Part shown: in pieces, positions 36,108 through 49,500 of the stretch | How the letters are laid out: every line of letters begins with the position of its first letter | Numbering within the stretch: position 1 is the first letter of the stretch | Source of the DNA: Nelumbo lutea | Taxonomy: Eukaryota; Streptophyta; Magnoliopsida; Proteales; Nelumbonaceae | Length of the DNA stretch: 64,000 bases | Assembly: GCA_022828595.1 (NCBI GenBank) | Contig: JAKGHH010000003.1 | Coordinates: forward strand, 9,610,934 to 9,674,933 | Reading direction: 5' to 3' | The notes under the pieces: model-generated | The model's input: only the letters and a program-made list of their open reading frames with translations | Told to the model about the DNA's origin: nothing | Database searches by the model: none | Position numbers and translations under genes: made by a program

Positions 36108-37620
36108 ACTAATTCCAGGTTTGGTGAACTTAGTTCCAATGACCTGTTTTTGCAGCAAACATGGTTGCAAACTTGCAATAAGTTTCACGGGACAAAATCA
36201 CCAAATAAATCAAGTCTATCAAAGATCAATGTACCTTAAACCTTGCATCACCTGGATTAAAGTAGAAATTTTCCTGGTAGCCAGAAGAGGAAAAATAATT
36301 GAACTGCATGCAAATAAAATAATATTTTAACTGCATATGAGAATCCTGAAAGTTCAAACACTTGCCTGGCCCATCTGGAACATGGGACTTCCTGCACAGG
36401 CCAATATCTGTCCTATCAACATCAATTGCTTACTGCTACTGAATTGTAACGTGCATTATTTGCCTCTTCAACTGGTATCACAACTCCAAATTTGTTTGCT
36501 ACTTTCTGCATCCTGCACGATGTGCACATTCATTTATTGACTAAGGTTTCACTAAATTAAAATGTCAGAGGCAGGCATTCTTATTTGAATCCCATTCAAT
36601 ATACAGTCCTAACCAGCAAAAATTAAAAAAGAAAAGGCTTTACTTGTTTATAAATTTCTGTCACAGGATCTTTACACATAAAGCCAGATATAGAAAAAGA
36701 GGCAGAGAATACTTTGCCTTGGGGAAGGGGGTTTAAACAACCAATTCCTTTTAATGCATTCTTTGATTGGAAAGGAAATTATTATTGATAGTTCAGGATA
36801 AGGTTGACAGCATGAACCCTTGTGAGCAACCCAAGCTGTCAATTATCATCCTTGGGAGATTCCCTAGTGGGGGAACTCCAAATGTTGGTTCTGGCTTCCT
36901 TCTCATGTATACTGACTGCATGTGACACACTCTGCAGTCAATAGGTGGTCCTCACAACCACCAGCTGCTTTCAGGTTTCATTTGCAAAACATCCAACACC
37001 TGATTTGGTAGTTCAGTATTTTCTAACTTAGAATTGCAGGTATCCTTTATAAGGCTTTGCTTGCTGAAAGATATCCCTCCATTTGGGCTTGGCCAAAATA
37101 ATAGCCCTCAAATTGTTCCTGACAGCAGTCAACATGCAAGGATACAGACAAATGCAATTAGAAAAAACACTTGAGCAGCAAACTCAGCTGTTCTTTATCA
37201 TTCGCCAATAACCCAGGTATACAAGTTATAGAAATAACATGATGTTTTTTCTTTTTCTTTTCCTTCTTTTTATTTATTTATTTATTTTTCTTGAAAAGAT
37301 CTCTCTTTCCCACACTTTCTCATTAACATTGCAGCACCATAGAATTGCATGTTCTACTTATGCACCCTTCATAATAATGTAGGGCATGTAGGTAAGCTGG
37401 ACTCAAAGCAATGCAGTCTCTGTGAAAACTCACTTTGTTATTAGGAGTAAGGAAGAGCGAGGAAAAATAGTTACTGATGGAATGTCTTATGGTGAAGGCC
37501 CCTCTATCAAGTGCTGAAAGACAGAGAAGGTTTAAATTGACCATTTCTTGTAGAACAAACTGGAGAAGAGGGTCACAGAAAGTTATTGTAAGGGAAGAAT
37601 TCAGATCACCCTGTTTAGGT
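36108..37620. other. Unassigned, weak exon-like blocks on the minus strand
   Basis: On the minus strand 37513-37434 has a strong polypyrimidine AG acceptor and a GTGAGT donor around an open 80-nt block (LDRGAFTIRHSISNYF..). 36860-37110 also reads in long open stretches, but with a frameshift and a stop. No homology recognised. Confidence 0.25.
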
Positions 37621-37689
37621 TATCTGACTTCTGTTTAATTTGTAATAATTATCTTTTGAAAAATATAAGGTAAGTTTATTCAATAGATA

Positions 37690-39480
37690 AAATAGCATTG
37701 GTTTTGTATTAAAAAGAGAGAAAAAAGAGCAAAACAGTCATGCACAACAACTTGCTGTACCCAGGGCTATAACCCCAACCCTTGATTTACAAAAATTTCC
37801 ATATACAAAAAAGAAATCATGATTTGTATATTCAAACAGCTTGTGTATAGCTATCCATGAAAACATATTTCCAAAGCCTTCTGAAAGTTAGAGTCCACAG
37901 AACTGCTGTTTCCTTTAGAAGTCCTTGCATTCTTTCCTGCCATAGACACCAAAAAACTACAACAGAGACCAAGTTCAAAGCCAACTTTCCCTTTTCTGTC
38001 AACCCTTCTAACCTACAGCTCTTAACAAAATCCACTACTGAACCTAGGCAGCTTCCCTTCGCCCCAAACTTGGACCAAACCTCAAAAGAGAAACTGCAGT
38101 GAAGTAATAAATGATCTACCTATTCCAAATCCTTCACAGAGCACAGAGTCCATTGAATCCAGCATCATTCCCCTTCTCAACATTGAGCCTAGTATGTATT
38201 CTGTTTAGGTAAGCCATCCACACAAAGAAAGCTACTTTTGCAGGGACATTCTTGCACAAATAATGTTTAAAGAAACCACCTGTCCATCAGAACCGACAAG
38301 GACTTTGTAAAACGAGCTTACTGTGAATATTCCCGTCTTTTCCCACTGTCAAATTCTTTTGTCTGCATTACCAAAATGCACTTGAATACTGTATAGAAAA
38401 TGTAACGTTTCTACCAAGCGTCCAACTCCCAGCCATTCAAATTTCTTCTGAACTGAGGGTGCAACACCACCTTTCCTTCTTGCATCTGAAACTGAAAGCA
38501 GTCCACTAGTCTAACATCCTTGTCAGCAGCCAAATTGAATAGCACAGGGAAACGTCCTTCCAAGTTCCAAAATCTCACCCGTGATCCATCTCCAATCTTA
38601 AGCCTCACTCCTTTCGAGAACTGACCATAGAGAAAATAGCAATTTGTACAGCAGGAATTCTACAGGCCGCTTCAGTGATTCCACAAACTAACAGATTGAA
38701 AGAGCTGCACAGTGGACTGGTGAGTGAACTCCTTGGAGGTGGAGGCTGAAGCCCACAACCCAATTTTTCCAATGGACCCCTCTTCTATCCTGCATTTGTT
38801 ATTTAAAATCCTTCTGTTCCTTTCAGTCCATATTGTCCACAACAACTGCCAGCACCATCTCCTAAATTAATTTTCCTTTCCTACTCAAACCCTGAAGTGG
38901 CCAGGCAGATGACAACTCAGTAAGAGAATGAAGCATTGTCCAACTTAGGTTAGCCACCCTCAAGAAGTGCAACAGGAGCACCTGGGCTAACTGGTATTGG
39001 ATGAGAAGGTGATCCACATTTTATAGGTCCTTTCTACACATCCAACAGGATTGGTCTTGAATCCGCATGCCTCTTCTCAGCAGGATATCTTTAGTTAAGC
39101 ACTTCCCAATCATAGCAGGCCACAGCAAAAAGGTAATCTTTGAATGATAGATGGCCTTCAAATGGATTTACTAGGGAAAGTAGTGTCCCTGGGGGTTCTC
39201 AGATTTCTTGCAAAGGATCTGACTGAAGCGATTACCTCCTGTTTCCTGATCATGAAGATTCCAACAAAATCTGGGTGACCAAGCCACATTACCTCCCAGC
39301 AATTGATAGGACTTTGCCACAGAAGCCTCTTTGTCTTCTTCTACAAGATTAATTGTGGGAACATCTGCTTGAAGGTTTTGCCTGTCCACAACTTCTCCCG
39401 CCAGAAGATCAACCTTCCCCCATTTCCCATCTTGTATGTTATCCCCTTTTAAAAGTATTTTGTGTTCCCATTATGCCTTT
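37690..39480 (-). pseudogene. Two adjacent LINE fragments (zf-RVT region)
   Basis: The minus strand reads, from the right, a block with WSPRFCWNLHDQE, then LWTIWTERNRRILNNKC (about 39390-38640). A second copy of the same LINE region follows, with KIGDGSRVRFWNLEGRFPVL and FRRNLNGWELDAW (38608-38411), then DHLLLHC..WSKFGAKG and VVFWCLWQERMQ (about 38150-37832). The repeated order points to two insertions or a duplication. Frames are broken and no reverse transcriptase core is present. Confidence 0.7.
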
Positions 39481-40185
39481 GAGCCTATCCCAGTTTGTAA
39501 TCATATTTCAAGTTGGGAACTATCTGGTTTGAATTTGGCACTAATATGAGATTCCAAAATCCTCCTTTGCTGATCTGGCATCACAAAAATTGAAGTTTTG
39601 TGGAAATGTTTACCATTTATGAGTCTCCAATCTTATAGAAACCATGTAGCCGGTAAGACATTTTATTTGTTTTATGTGTTATTTGCAAGTCCACTATCCT
39701 ATCCTGTACAGTTGTAGTTGTCAAGGTATCTAGGTGATTCTGAGCAACAGTAGGGCACCTAGTTGCCTAAGTAAAAAGGATTTCATAATTTCATAAAATA
39801 AACAACTAAAATTTGCCTAGTTTCCCAGATTTATATATCATTTAGCATGCATATTAATTGAAAAAAAATAAAAGCAATTCTCTTTATTAAGAACATCAAT
39901 TTCCTCTTAAAAACATGGCAAATCATCAAACCTATGACAATAGTATTTCTTTTTTTTTTTTTTGCAGGAAAGTAGTATTTCAAATCCTTTCAAAAATAAT
40001 ACTAGTATAATAAGTATTTAATACAGTAATTTTATATCAATTTTTATGAGTAGTAATTTCATATCAAATTAGCAAGTAAAGAAGGTTATATTTTATATGA
40101 TAAAATTTAAGATGGAGAGCAAGTAAAAAGAGAAAAAGAACAAGGGTGGACCCACTGTTTTATTTAATGTGTGTGTGTGGAGCGG

Positions 40186-40216
<31 letters not shown>

Positions 40217-41778
40217 AGCCTAGGTTCTTACTGATGACTTCATTCTTGATCCTATCCTTTCTACTTTGTCCACTCATCATCCATCTTAACATATTCATGA
40301 GGGTTTGGCAAAAGTTTTGGTGCCAGATGCCAACCTGATACAACCCTCCTCCTTTATCTAGGCTTGGTTCTAAGTTGCAAATGATATTGAAATTTGAATA
40401 TTTAAATTATGTTCCACCTCATGGAGTGAAAAAAATTGTTCAACCTCTTATTTCTCATGATTGATTTTCATCACATTAGTTATGATTAGTGGCCATTGTT
40501 CCTTTTTATAATAGTTTAGTCTTTTTTTATCAGTAATTGTGTCTTAATGTCGCTCATACCTCAAGACTTTTAGGGGGTCTGTTGCCTCAAAAGAAAAAAA
40601 AAAGGACCTCTGACAACACTGTTTTTAAATGGTTAAGCAACACAAACAAATAGAGCTATAAAAATATCTTTGTATTTAATTATGCCAACAAGGCCTAGTG
40701 ACAGTAATTTAATCAAGTCAACATTAATTGTCCCAGGAAACCACATCATGAATCCACCAACCAGGGATGATATGGTCAGAATCAGAATGGCCCTTAGTTG
40801 ACCAGTCAGTCAACTAGTTATTGACCAGTTGATGCCTTTATAACACTGATTCCTCATGACTAGATACTCTTCTTGGGTGTCCATAGCTATTCCAAAACAA
40901 CTCTCTTGTCTAATCATTACTTAGTTCATTAACAATCAAAGGGATAAAATGGAATTATTTCTGAAATAAGAAAACTACTATTCCATCTCTTTACAAAATG
41001 ATTCTCTTTATAGGATCTTTAAGATCAAAAGCAACAAACTCTATCTCTATCCATCAGAAGCTGATGCCATCCAACTAGGGATGAAGTCAATTAAAGATAT
41101 GAACTGCAGTGGAAATGAACTCAAACAGAAAAAATAAGACAATAATATAGAAATGGAATCAAGATATCCTAGACTGAATCCACAATTGTGAGTATAATAA
41201 GGTCTTGACAACTTGCAAGTTTGAAGTGTTCATCTACCTAATTAATCAGATAGTAGATCTGTGCAACGTTATGCATATTGGCGCTTAGTTTTCAGTTTCA
41301 GACTTTCAGAATCAACCCAAATCCTAAGGAAAATCACATCAAAATCCCAAGCATTTTAAATCTGCTTTAAGTTTCCATTCATATAATAGAAATGTCTAAT
41401 GGCTTTGAAACTTTCGAGTCTTTACCAGAATTCACGTCAACAGTGTTATCCATGGTTTGTTCAATTCAGACCCACACCCACAAAATACTGAGAGACCCAC
41501 GTTTATCTGTGTGAGCGGTACTCTTCGAATGACGAGACTTAATTGATTGGAAAATTCTTCAGGACGAGTAGCTCTAGAAGTTCGGAGAGTTGATTACAAA
41601 TCCTCAATAGTTAAAGCAACATAGAATCGAGTTTTGAACGTCACTGTCTTTTCATTAACAACAACAGAGCAACCCTAAATCAAATCCGACGAACATCAAC
41701 TGAAAATGCTGTTAAAAAAACCTTTTTTCTTCCATTTTTTGAAGAATAAACTAAGAGAGGAAAAGAGAAAAGAAGTAC
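39481..41778. other. Intergenic, repeats only
   Basis: Includes a GTCAAGG..GCACCTAGTTGCC block (39717-39770) related to the hAT-like element at 45477, TG and GA microsatellites (40169-40213), and AT-rich filler. No gene recognised. Confidence 0.35.
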
Positions 41779-41862
41779 CTTTTCAGCCATATCGACATTC
41801 GGAGACATCATTGGAGCAAGCGAATTGCAAAGCAGAGACCACTCTACCATTCTCTCTTCCAT
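41779..41862 (-). other. Candidate first coding exon of an unrecognised gene
   Basis: The minus strand has an ATG at 41862 and 28 open codons (MEERMVEWSLLCNSLAPMMS and on to MAEK), then an AAG|GTACTT donor-like site. Upstream, 41880-42010 is more GC-rich than its surroundings, as near a promoter. No downstream exon connects convincingly and I recognise no family. It could be a UTR exon, an upstream ORF or chance. Confidence 0.25.
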
Positions 41863-42179
41863 TTCCCTATAGGCTATATGCTACCCAATCTGACGACGTG
41901 ACGACGACCATCTATATCGATTCTCGACCGATAGAGGCAGCGGCACATCGTCGCCAACAGGAAGGCAGCATGCCGCTCCATTCCGCCTTAGTCTTCAAAT
42001 TTCGCGTTCCTTAATGAAGACGTATAGATGGCCGGAGTCCTGAGAATTTGCCAAAACGAAAACCAATTCCGGCTATGGATTGACATGGAGACCGCCGTCT
42101 GAGTCAAATTGGTCCAATTCAATGTTGGCCTTTGTAAGTTGTAACCAGTTTCCGTTAGCGTTATTAAAACCTTCCCTCC

Positions 42180-42395
42180 ACAAAAACATATTGGGTGCAG
42201 TGCAAATATATTTACTGTAAAATTACGGTAATGTAAATGGTTTGTGGATGCAAATTCTGATTTATTTATTTATTTTTGTTTCAAAATTTATCTTAATAAA
42301 ATTCAAAACAAAATTAAACAATAATTTGCATTCTTTTCATTTATACTCCCATTAGTGCAAATAAAGTTACACTGCAATCAAAAGAAAATCTATGT
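42180..42395. mobile_element. GTGCAAAT-type MITE
   Basis: The left side reads GGGTGCAGTGCAAATATATT. The right side ends AGTGCAAATAAAGTTACACT then GCAATC, a partial complement. Related to the GCAGTGCAAAT elements at 118 and 56466. Confidence 0.4.
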
Positions 42396-43517
42396 TTTTT
42401 TTATACTAAAGGATAATATCTATGCTGGACGATTTGTCCCAACGAAGATGCAGCTTTGAGTTCCGACCTCAACCTCTATGGGGATTCAGGCATTTATTAA
42501 TACAAAAAAAAAGGAAAAAAATCTATACTACGGGTAGAAGAGTTTTGAGGAATCAGAAATCACATATCCGCCCCACAATGCCAGCACATCTCCGCCATGC
42601 ATTGAGAACATCTCCCGATGATTAAAACAAGGAAGATGTTTCTGATACACGGCAGGGATGTGCTGTGGGGCATTGTAGGGCAATCCCTTATGGGAAGAAA
42701 ATGTGAACTCGAAGAATCAAAAGCCACCATAAATTTTGATAAATAATTAAAGTACCACCAAAATTAGTTTATATGATATCAGTTGATTGGTTACAAGCTT
42801 TTCGGGTATTAAAGTGAACTCGTTAGTTTTGGTTAATGGTTACAGAAAAAAATAATTATACTGCCCAAAAAACATGATAATAGAAGCGATTAGAAAATCA
42901 AACCCCATCCATGTATTTTGATAAGTATTACCTGATTTTTTAAGAAATAAATACTACCTGATTATTGTAAGATTCAAAATTTTAGTACATACTGTATCGA
43001 CTGATACATATGGTATGAGTGGCTTTCTGAATACACCCTTAAAAGAGTGTTTCGGGGTCTGGCTCTAGTTCAGGGGGTAGAAGAGCCTTAAACCAACACC
43101 TGAAGTTGAAGGAGCAACCCGAAACAAATAGTGGGTATGATGCTCGGCCTAGTTTTGGTTCAGCGAGGCTGCTGGACCGGATCTCTCTCTCTCACACGCG
43201 CGAGTCAGAACTCAGAAAGTCAGTCTCAGTCTGCATCGCCTTTACATCTACAACGAATCAAATTTAAATATGAAGCTCAACCAATCTGATATTTTACACA
43301 AATTCCAAATTAATCAAATTATCAAGATCTTTTTTTTCGCATTAAAGCATTACCGAGACCTACATCAACGGACAACGATTAAGCCAGCTGGAAGGATAGG
43401 AAAGTAGTTTGAGTTTATACAAATCAGCACCAGTTCCATTGTACAAAGATACGTTTTTTTTTCCCCTTTTTATTTGTACACAATAGAGAGGTTCCAGTAA
43501 TTATTTCGTGCTTCCCA
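42396..43517. other. Downstream flank of VAMP727, no gene
   Basis: Non-coding. The right end should contain the VAMP727 3' UTR and polyadenylation region. A short CT/CACGCG tract lies at 43184-43203. Confidence 0.4.
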
Positions 43518-46500
43518 TCAACATTTGAATCCTCTGCAACTCAAAAGCCAAAGTAGGATGATGACGGCCAGGATCGTACCTCCAACCATCAACTTAAGTC
43601 TGATATTCTGAAGCCACATCCTCCGCCTTAGTTGCCTGCCATGCCTCTGGAAACTATCAGCCTGACAAGAAGTTGCAGAAACCACGTCAAAGATACATCA
43701 ATACTCCAAGCTCCAAGAAACATGTAGTAACAGTTGTAGGACGCCAATAAAATACCTGGAACTGAAGGTTTTCAGTTTTATCCACTAGAAGTTCAATCTT
43801 CTCTCCACGATCCAAAACCTAAGACAGTTTGGCATTTTATCGGGTTAGTTTTGACAGCCTACCTAATTCATCTATATACAAACAGTATGTTTCTGCTGAT
43901 AGACGGAAGTCTGTCCTGTGTCAACACAATGACATTGTAAAACATGAAAGCTACACGAATCCACCATTATGTGCTTTGGAGGTGTTTGGTTCCATTGCCG
44001 TTTTCTGAGAAAACAGTGCCACGTTTCATCAGATATTTTCAAAAACGCATCACAAAATCTGTTGTTTGCATGAATGCATGCGTCGATTCTCAAAAAATCA
44101 GGCCACTTTGGGAAATGTCACTTCTAACGTTCCAAACATTGCAAGGCATAGTTACTGATGTGGCTCCAATGTGGCACCATTTTCTAAGAAAATGGCAATG
44201 GAACCAAACACCACCTTTATGTCTACAACGTAAACGTTTCCCTTGCAAAGAAATATCAGAATTGGAGGGCAAAGATGGAAAAAATGCAAGTGAGATGCAG
44301 CATACTATAGATGGCAGCGACAGCATACATTGCATGCAACAACCTAATTTGGTTCTACACTAAGATGAAACTGATCCACTTCAGAACTGAAATAATCAAT
44401 CCATAGGCAACTAGGGCTTGACAACTTACTTATCAAACAGGGGAAAAACTAATTGCAACTTGCATGCCTGTCAACTCAACTTCTACATTACCTATCAACT
44501 GGTCAGGTTGCATGCCTCAAGGAAATTTGGATTATTCTCTCTACATTACCTATCAACCATCTAGGCTCCAATAGCATTTGTGAATCCACCAATTCTAGCT
44601 CTGAAGCTAGGGAGACAAGGGGTTCACCAATTCAGGCCTTGACAACTGCTCCTCCGCCACCAGAAGCATAGCCCATGAGAAGAAATATGAGCCCAAGAGA
44701 AAAGATCACCAACTTATAAGAAAAAATACAGATTAAGATATCCATTTCCTTTATCCCGATTTCTTAATATTTAACCATCCATCAGTAACAACTAATGTTT
44801 TAAGATCTTGAAAAGTGACAACATATTCAAGCTTAAATCCAATGCCACTGCCATAATACCTAAGAATCCATCTTAAACAATTTCTCACAAAACCATTACC
44901 GTATTCCTAAAATTGTTGCTGAACAACATACTGTAGAATTCAAGTTAGCCAATGATGATCCTGGCTTTTCAGGGTCTTGGGAGGGATAGACTGGAGATGG
45001 ACCTAACCTTATGATTCTTAGGCTTGTCAGACTGAGATTTTGCCACTGCACCAAGCAATAGCCTGTAGCTGAACAACAGACTCTAATCTTAAGAATTATC
45101 AACTTCTCCAGGGAGCAGAATCCATTTGACAAAAGGCAAGATAAAAGGGAAACAGGCACTCAGAGAGAGAGAAAAAGGTACACATGTAAAGCCTTCTCTC
45201 CTTCAACTGTGCACTCACAATATATTTTAAACAGAAATGAAAATCTCAAATTTTGATATATTACAGACAATAAAACCATTTTATCAGTAATAGAACCATA
45301 TATTATCAGGGTGTTTGGTATGGCTTTCGTTTATTTGATAAATGGTGCCAGGTCATCGCCATGTGGGCATTTGCCCCATCATGCTATTTCGCACACCTAT
45401 TTATCATATAAATGTTTGTTATGGTTTACATGCAAGCCAACCGTTGGTGGAAGCTTATTTTAACATTTCCCCCAACCATAGTTGTCAAGGTGACAAGGCA
45501 CCCTTGGAGGCTCGCCTCGCCTCGCCTAATTGCTAAGCATGTTATAAAAAACTTTTATGTTCTTAATCTTTTGAGGTTATAATTATAAAAGACATTTTAA
45601 ACTAAAACATTCATTTTGTCTGTTTACATACTATTTTCTTTTTATTATTTTCTTATTTGTTAGGGTTTAATCAACACAAACATTGCTAAATGCTGTATTG
45701 AACCGTCAAAGACTTCAAAACCTCAACCAATAAGTAAGGAAGAACATAAAATGTTGTCCAATCAACACATTTTCTTCTTTTTCTTTACTAATTTTGTGTG
45801 TTTATATACTAATTTCTTATAACAGAAATAGAGGTTCAGCCCATATATTTTTTGAATTTTCTTTTCTTACTTCTTTTTCTTCTCATGAATATGTTGGAAT
45901 ATGTTGATTTTCTGTACTTCAACATGAAGTTTATACTTGTGAAAATTATGGGTATTTATTAAGGAAATATGATTACGGAACCTAGGGAACTTCCCTGAGA
46001 TACATGTTTTTACTTGGAAAAATCCATCACCTAGGCGACTAGGCAACAAGGCGCCCCCTGTCGCCTGGCCTCACCTTGGCACCTTGAAAACTATGCCCCC
46101 AACACAAAGATGTTTATTTACTGTTCCACTTATTTGGCACCTAGTGGCGTCTAGCTGTCAACAAATACCAGAAGAAAACGTTTATCAACCACTTTTTCTC
46201 AGTTTTGAAGACAAATCAAGTACAAACGTTTGTTTAATAAATAGAAGTGATACCAAACATATACTACATGTCAAACCTAGCACCCTGAACACCAAATTGT
46301 GCCTAGACTTTGTCTCCTTCCCTCACCCACTTGTGCCTAGACTTTTCATACCAAACATATACTACATGTCAAACCTAGCACCCTGAACACCAAATTGTGC
46401 CTAGACCTTGTCTCCTTCCCTCACCCACTTGTTCCTAGACTTTTGTCTCCAATAGATTTCTTCTTTGAAAAGAATATCCTCCAATTTCTTTCTCAACTCC

Positions 46501-49500
46501 CACCTTACCTCCTTATCCCTTTCCCCAAAAGATCCTTCTTCTTCCTTTGCATCCAACATCTCAATCTGATTGATCACCTCTTATTTTCTTTCTTCTAGTC
46601 TCCCAAAATGCTAATATTCCAATCCTTGGTTTTGATTTTCAGCTCTTTTAACTTCCAATGGAATTTCATGCCTTCCCAATTAGTCCTCGGATTGCTCTCA
46701 TTCCATCACTCCTTTACTTTCTCCCTAAACCCTAAATGATGTAACCACATATTTTCAAATCTAAAAGGGGAAAGTCCTCTATCTCCAAAATCATGCTTAC
46801 TTATAGAGATTGGCCAGTGATCAAAGGTAACCCTAGGATTTGCCCTTGACACCAAGTCTCCCCAATGCTCTTCCCAGTCTACATTAAAAAGGAATCTGCC
46901 TAATTTTGAACAAATTGGTTCAGCCTGGAGATTGGACCAAGTGAAGCTGTTATGTAACAATTAACAAATTCAATTCCATGAGCTCAAAAATATTGGTAGC
47001 ATCACTAAATCTCCTCATACTTGTTGCAATTCTTTGCCTCACATTATTTTGACTCCTTAGTGAATCGAATAACATTGAAATCCCCTCCTAAACACCATGG
47101 TCCTCCCACTCCTCCCCAAAGACCTTTGATACCATTTAACTCTTCCCACAACTCGTTTCTTTCTCTATAACCATTAGGGCCATAAACATTAGTCAAAAGA
47201 CTCAAAACCCATTCAAATCCATCAGCCACTTGTTTAAATTTGACAAAGACTGAGAATGTTACAACAAATTCTTCAATTCCCTCCAAAATCTCATCCTTCC
47301 ACAGTGTTGCTATTCCTCCAAAAGAGCCCCAAGAGGGACTCATTGCCTAACCAAGACCATTTGCTCTCCACACACTTCTATCCCACCTGTTATCAAAAGT
47401 TGTGAATTTAGATTCCTGAATTAGAAATATATTTGGGTTTTCTTTCCTTAAGACTTCCTTTATTACAGCTCTCTTCCATATATTTCCCAAGCCCCTCACA
47501 TTCCAACTCAAAATCTCCATTTCTCCAAGTTAATCTGCCCCTTGCCCTTTACTTCTATCTACTTCCTTTCCTTCCCCTCCCCTCCCCTTCCTTTCACTGA
47601 ATTCTTCATCCCCTTCCACATCCAACCTTAATCTTTCAACTTCACTCAACTTCCTTTTTCTAATTTCCCCTTCCTCCTTTTTGTTTTTTAAGTACACTTT
47701 TAGCTCATTCGGGTCTTTTATTTTACATCCCAACTTTCCTACAAAATCAGCTAATGAGTCTTCTCTTTTTCGTCTCTCAGATTCCACCCTACCCCCGACT
47801 ATAGGATTCCCTCTTTCCTTGCCCTCAATTTCCTTCTCCAATTCTACTCTTGTCAATTCATTGAGCTCTTCCATTATTAGGTCCCACACTCTCTCCCCTC
47901 TCTCAACTTCTTCCTGTACCTCCAAACCAATATTTTCATCTTCAACTTCCAAAATATGGGCAGGCAGCTTAAAAACTGTTTGGGACTCTGGAGAATAAGC
48001 AACAGGCACAGAGCAAGGGTTAGTATCCAAAACCAAAACCACAAACTTACCTGGACCTGGCTCCAATGAAGACTCAACAACTGGATGTGGAATCCCAACA
48101 CTCTAACACAACTGTGAAGGCTGGGTTCCAACATTCATCACTGGAAAGGTTTTCTGCAAGGAGCTTCCTGTACTTGTGTCACACTCACAATTACTCCCAC
48201 TATTCTGTCGTTTGTCCATACCTATAGAATCCTTGTGAGGATTCTGGTGATCCACCATTATTTTCTTACTGACACCCTGCCCAATATTCAGTTTCTGATT
48301 AGGTCCTCCTCTATCGGGTGTTCAATCCCCCCCCCCTAGCAACCAACTTGTGTTTGGCTTCAATTTGAATCCCAACTTCTGCAGTAGGCCAAAGAACAGG
48401 GGTAAAAACCTCATGATCTTCAACAAAAACAATGGCTGTGTTAATCCTGTCTTCAATCTCCTCCCTTTCTCCATATCCTCACTCAGACTTCCATCACTGT
48501 TCCCCCTCTCTTTCTCTTGTGGTTAACTGCTCATTAACACACTTTTTTTTTTGTTTTGCATTTTTTTCTTTGAGGTTAGATCTGAAAATCTCATATTCAG
48601 ACCTACACAGTACTTGTCAATTTGTTGACTACTGCCGCCAGATATTCAAGACAGTAAGTAACTGACGTCCAACCGCAATATTTGCTGATTCCATGCTTTT
48701 AGGTATCTTCAGACTTTATTAGCCTTGCTGAGTTCCATGCTTTAAATTATCTTCAGACTTGTTTACCCATTTAGCTCAAAGAAAACAGGAAACCACTTCA
48801 AGTTTTGACAAATTCTCAAGCAGGGATGTGTTTTACAATTATCATATTCAAATCAAATATCTATTAATATTAGCGGAACGAGTTCAAACGACAATATTGA
48901 AAATCCAATTGATTCCTATCAAATGTAAATCTGTCAGGTTTCTTATTGGATCAAATTGAAGACAAACAAGGGAGAAGGTGCCAGTGAACTACTTACAGTT
49001 TTTAGGCATATTAAAAACAATTAATTGTGAAAATAGGGGCATAAATGTCATAAAAATAAATATTGGTGCATACTATATATGTAAAACAAAAATAATAAAT
49101 ATTAACAGATCAAATATCCAAATTTGATCCAATAAGCTGATGGATCAGATTTTGCGATCCAGTTCAATTCGTTTAACTTTTAAAAGGATATCTAAATTCG
49201 GCTCTTATCAGATCAAATTTGAATTCGAAATGGATCAGATCCAACTCATTTGTAGCCCTCCTGTATATATTTGCATTTAGAATTTCAATGAAGTACTTTA
49301 CCATTTTGCTCAAAAAAGTTTAAAATAATCCCCAAACATTGCTTCAAATGGCTAGATAAAAATATATTTGGTTAGACTAATGGACCTAATCTCCTAACTC
49401 AAATTAGAAATGGCATATTATAGAAAATATCATATCTATTAGTTTGCACTACAATATTCCCATAACAACATCCTACACTTGTTGCTCTTTGGATGAATCT

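Noticed and set aside
36781..37140. Minus-strand open stretches (NNLRAIILAKPKWRDIFQQA, KPEPTFGVPPLGNLPRM) as a definite exon
   Set aside because: A frameshift and an in-frame stop separate the blocks, the plus strand is similarly open, and no family is recognised; kept only as part of a weak finding.
47681..47998. 105-codon plus ORF, Ser/Pro-rich
   Set aside because: Antisense shadow of the charged ORF1-like segment of a minus-strand LINE.
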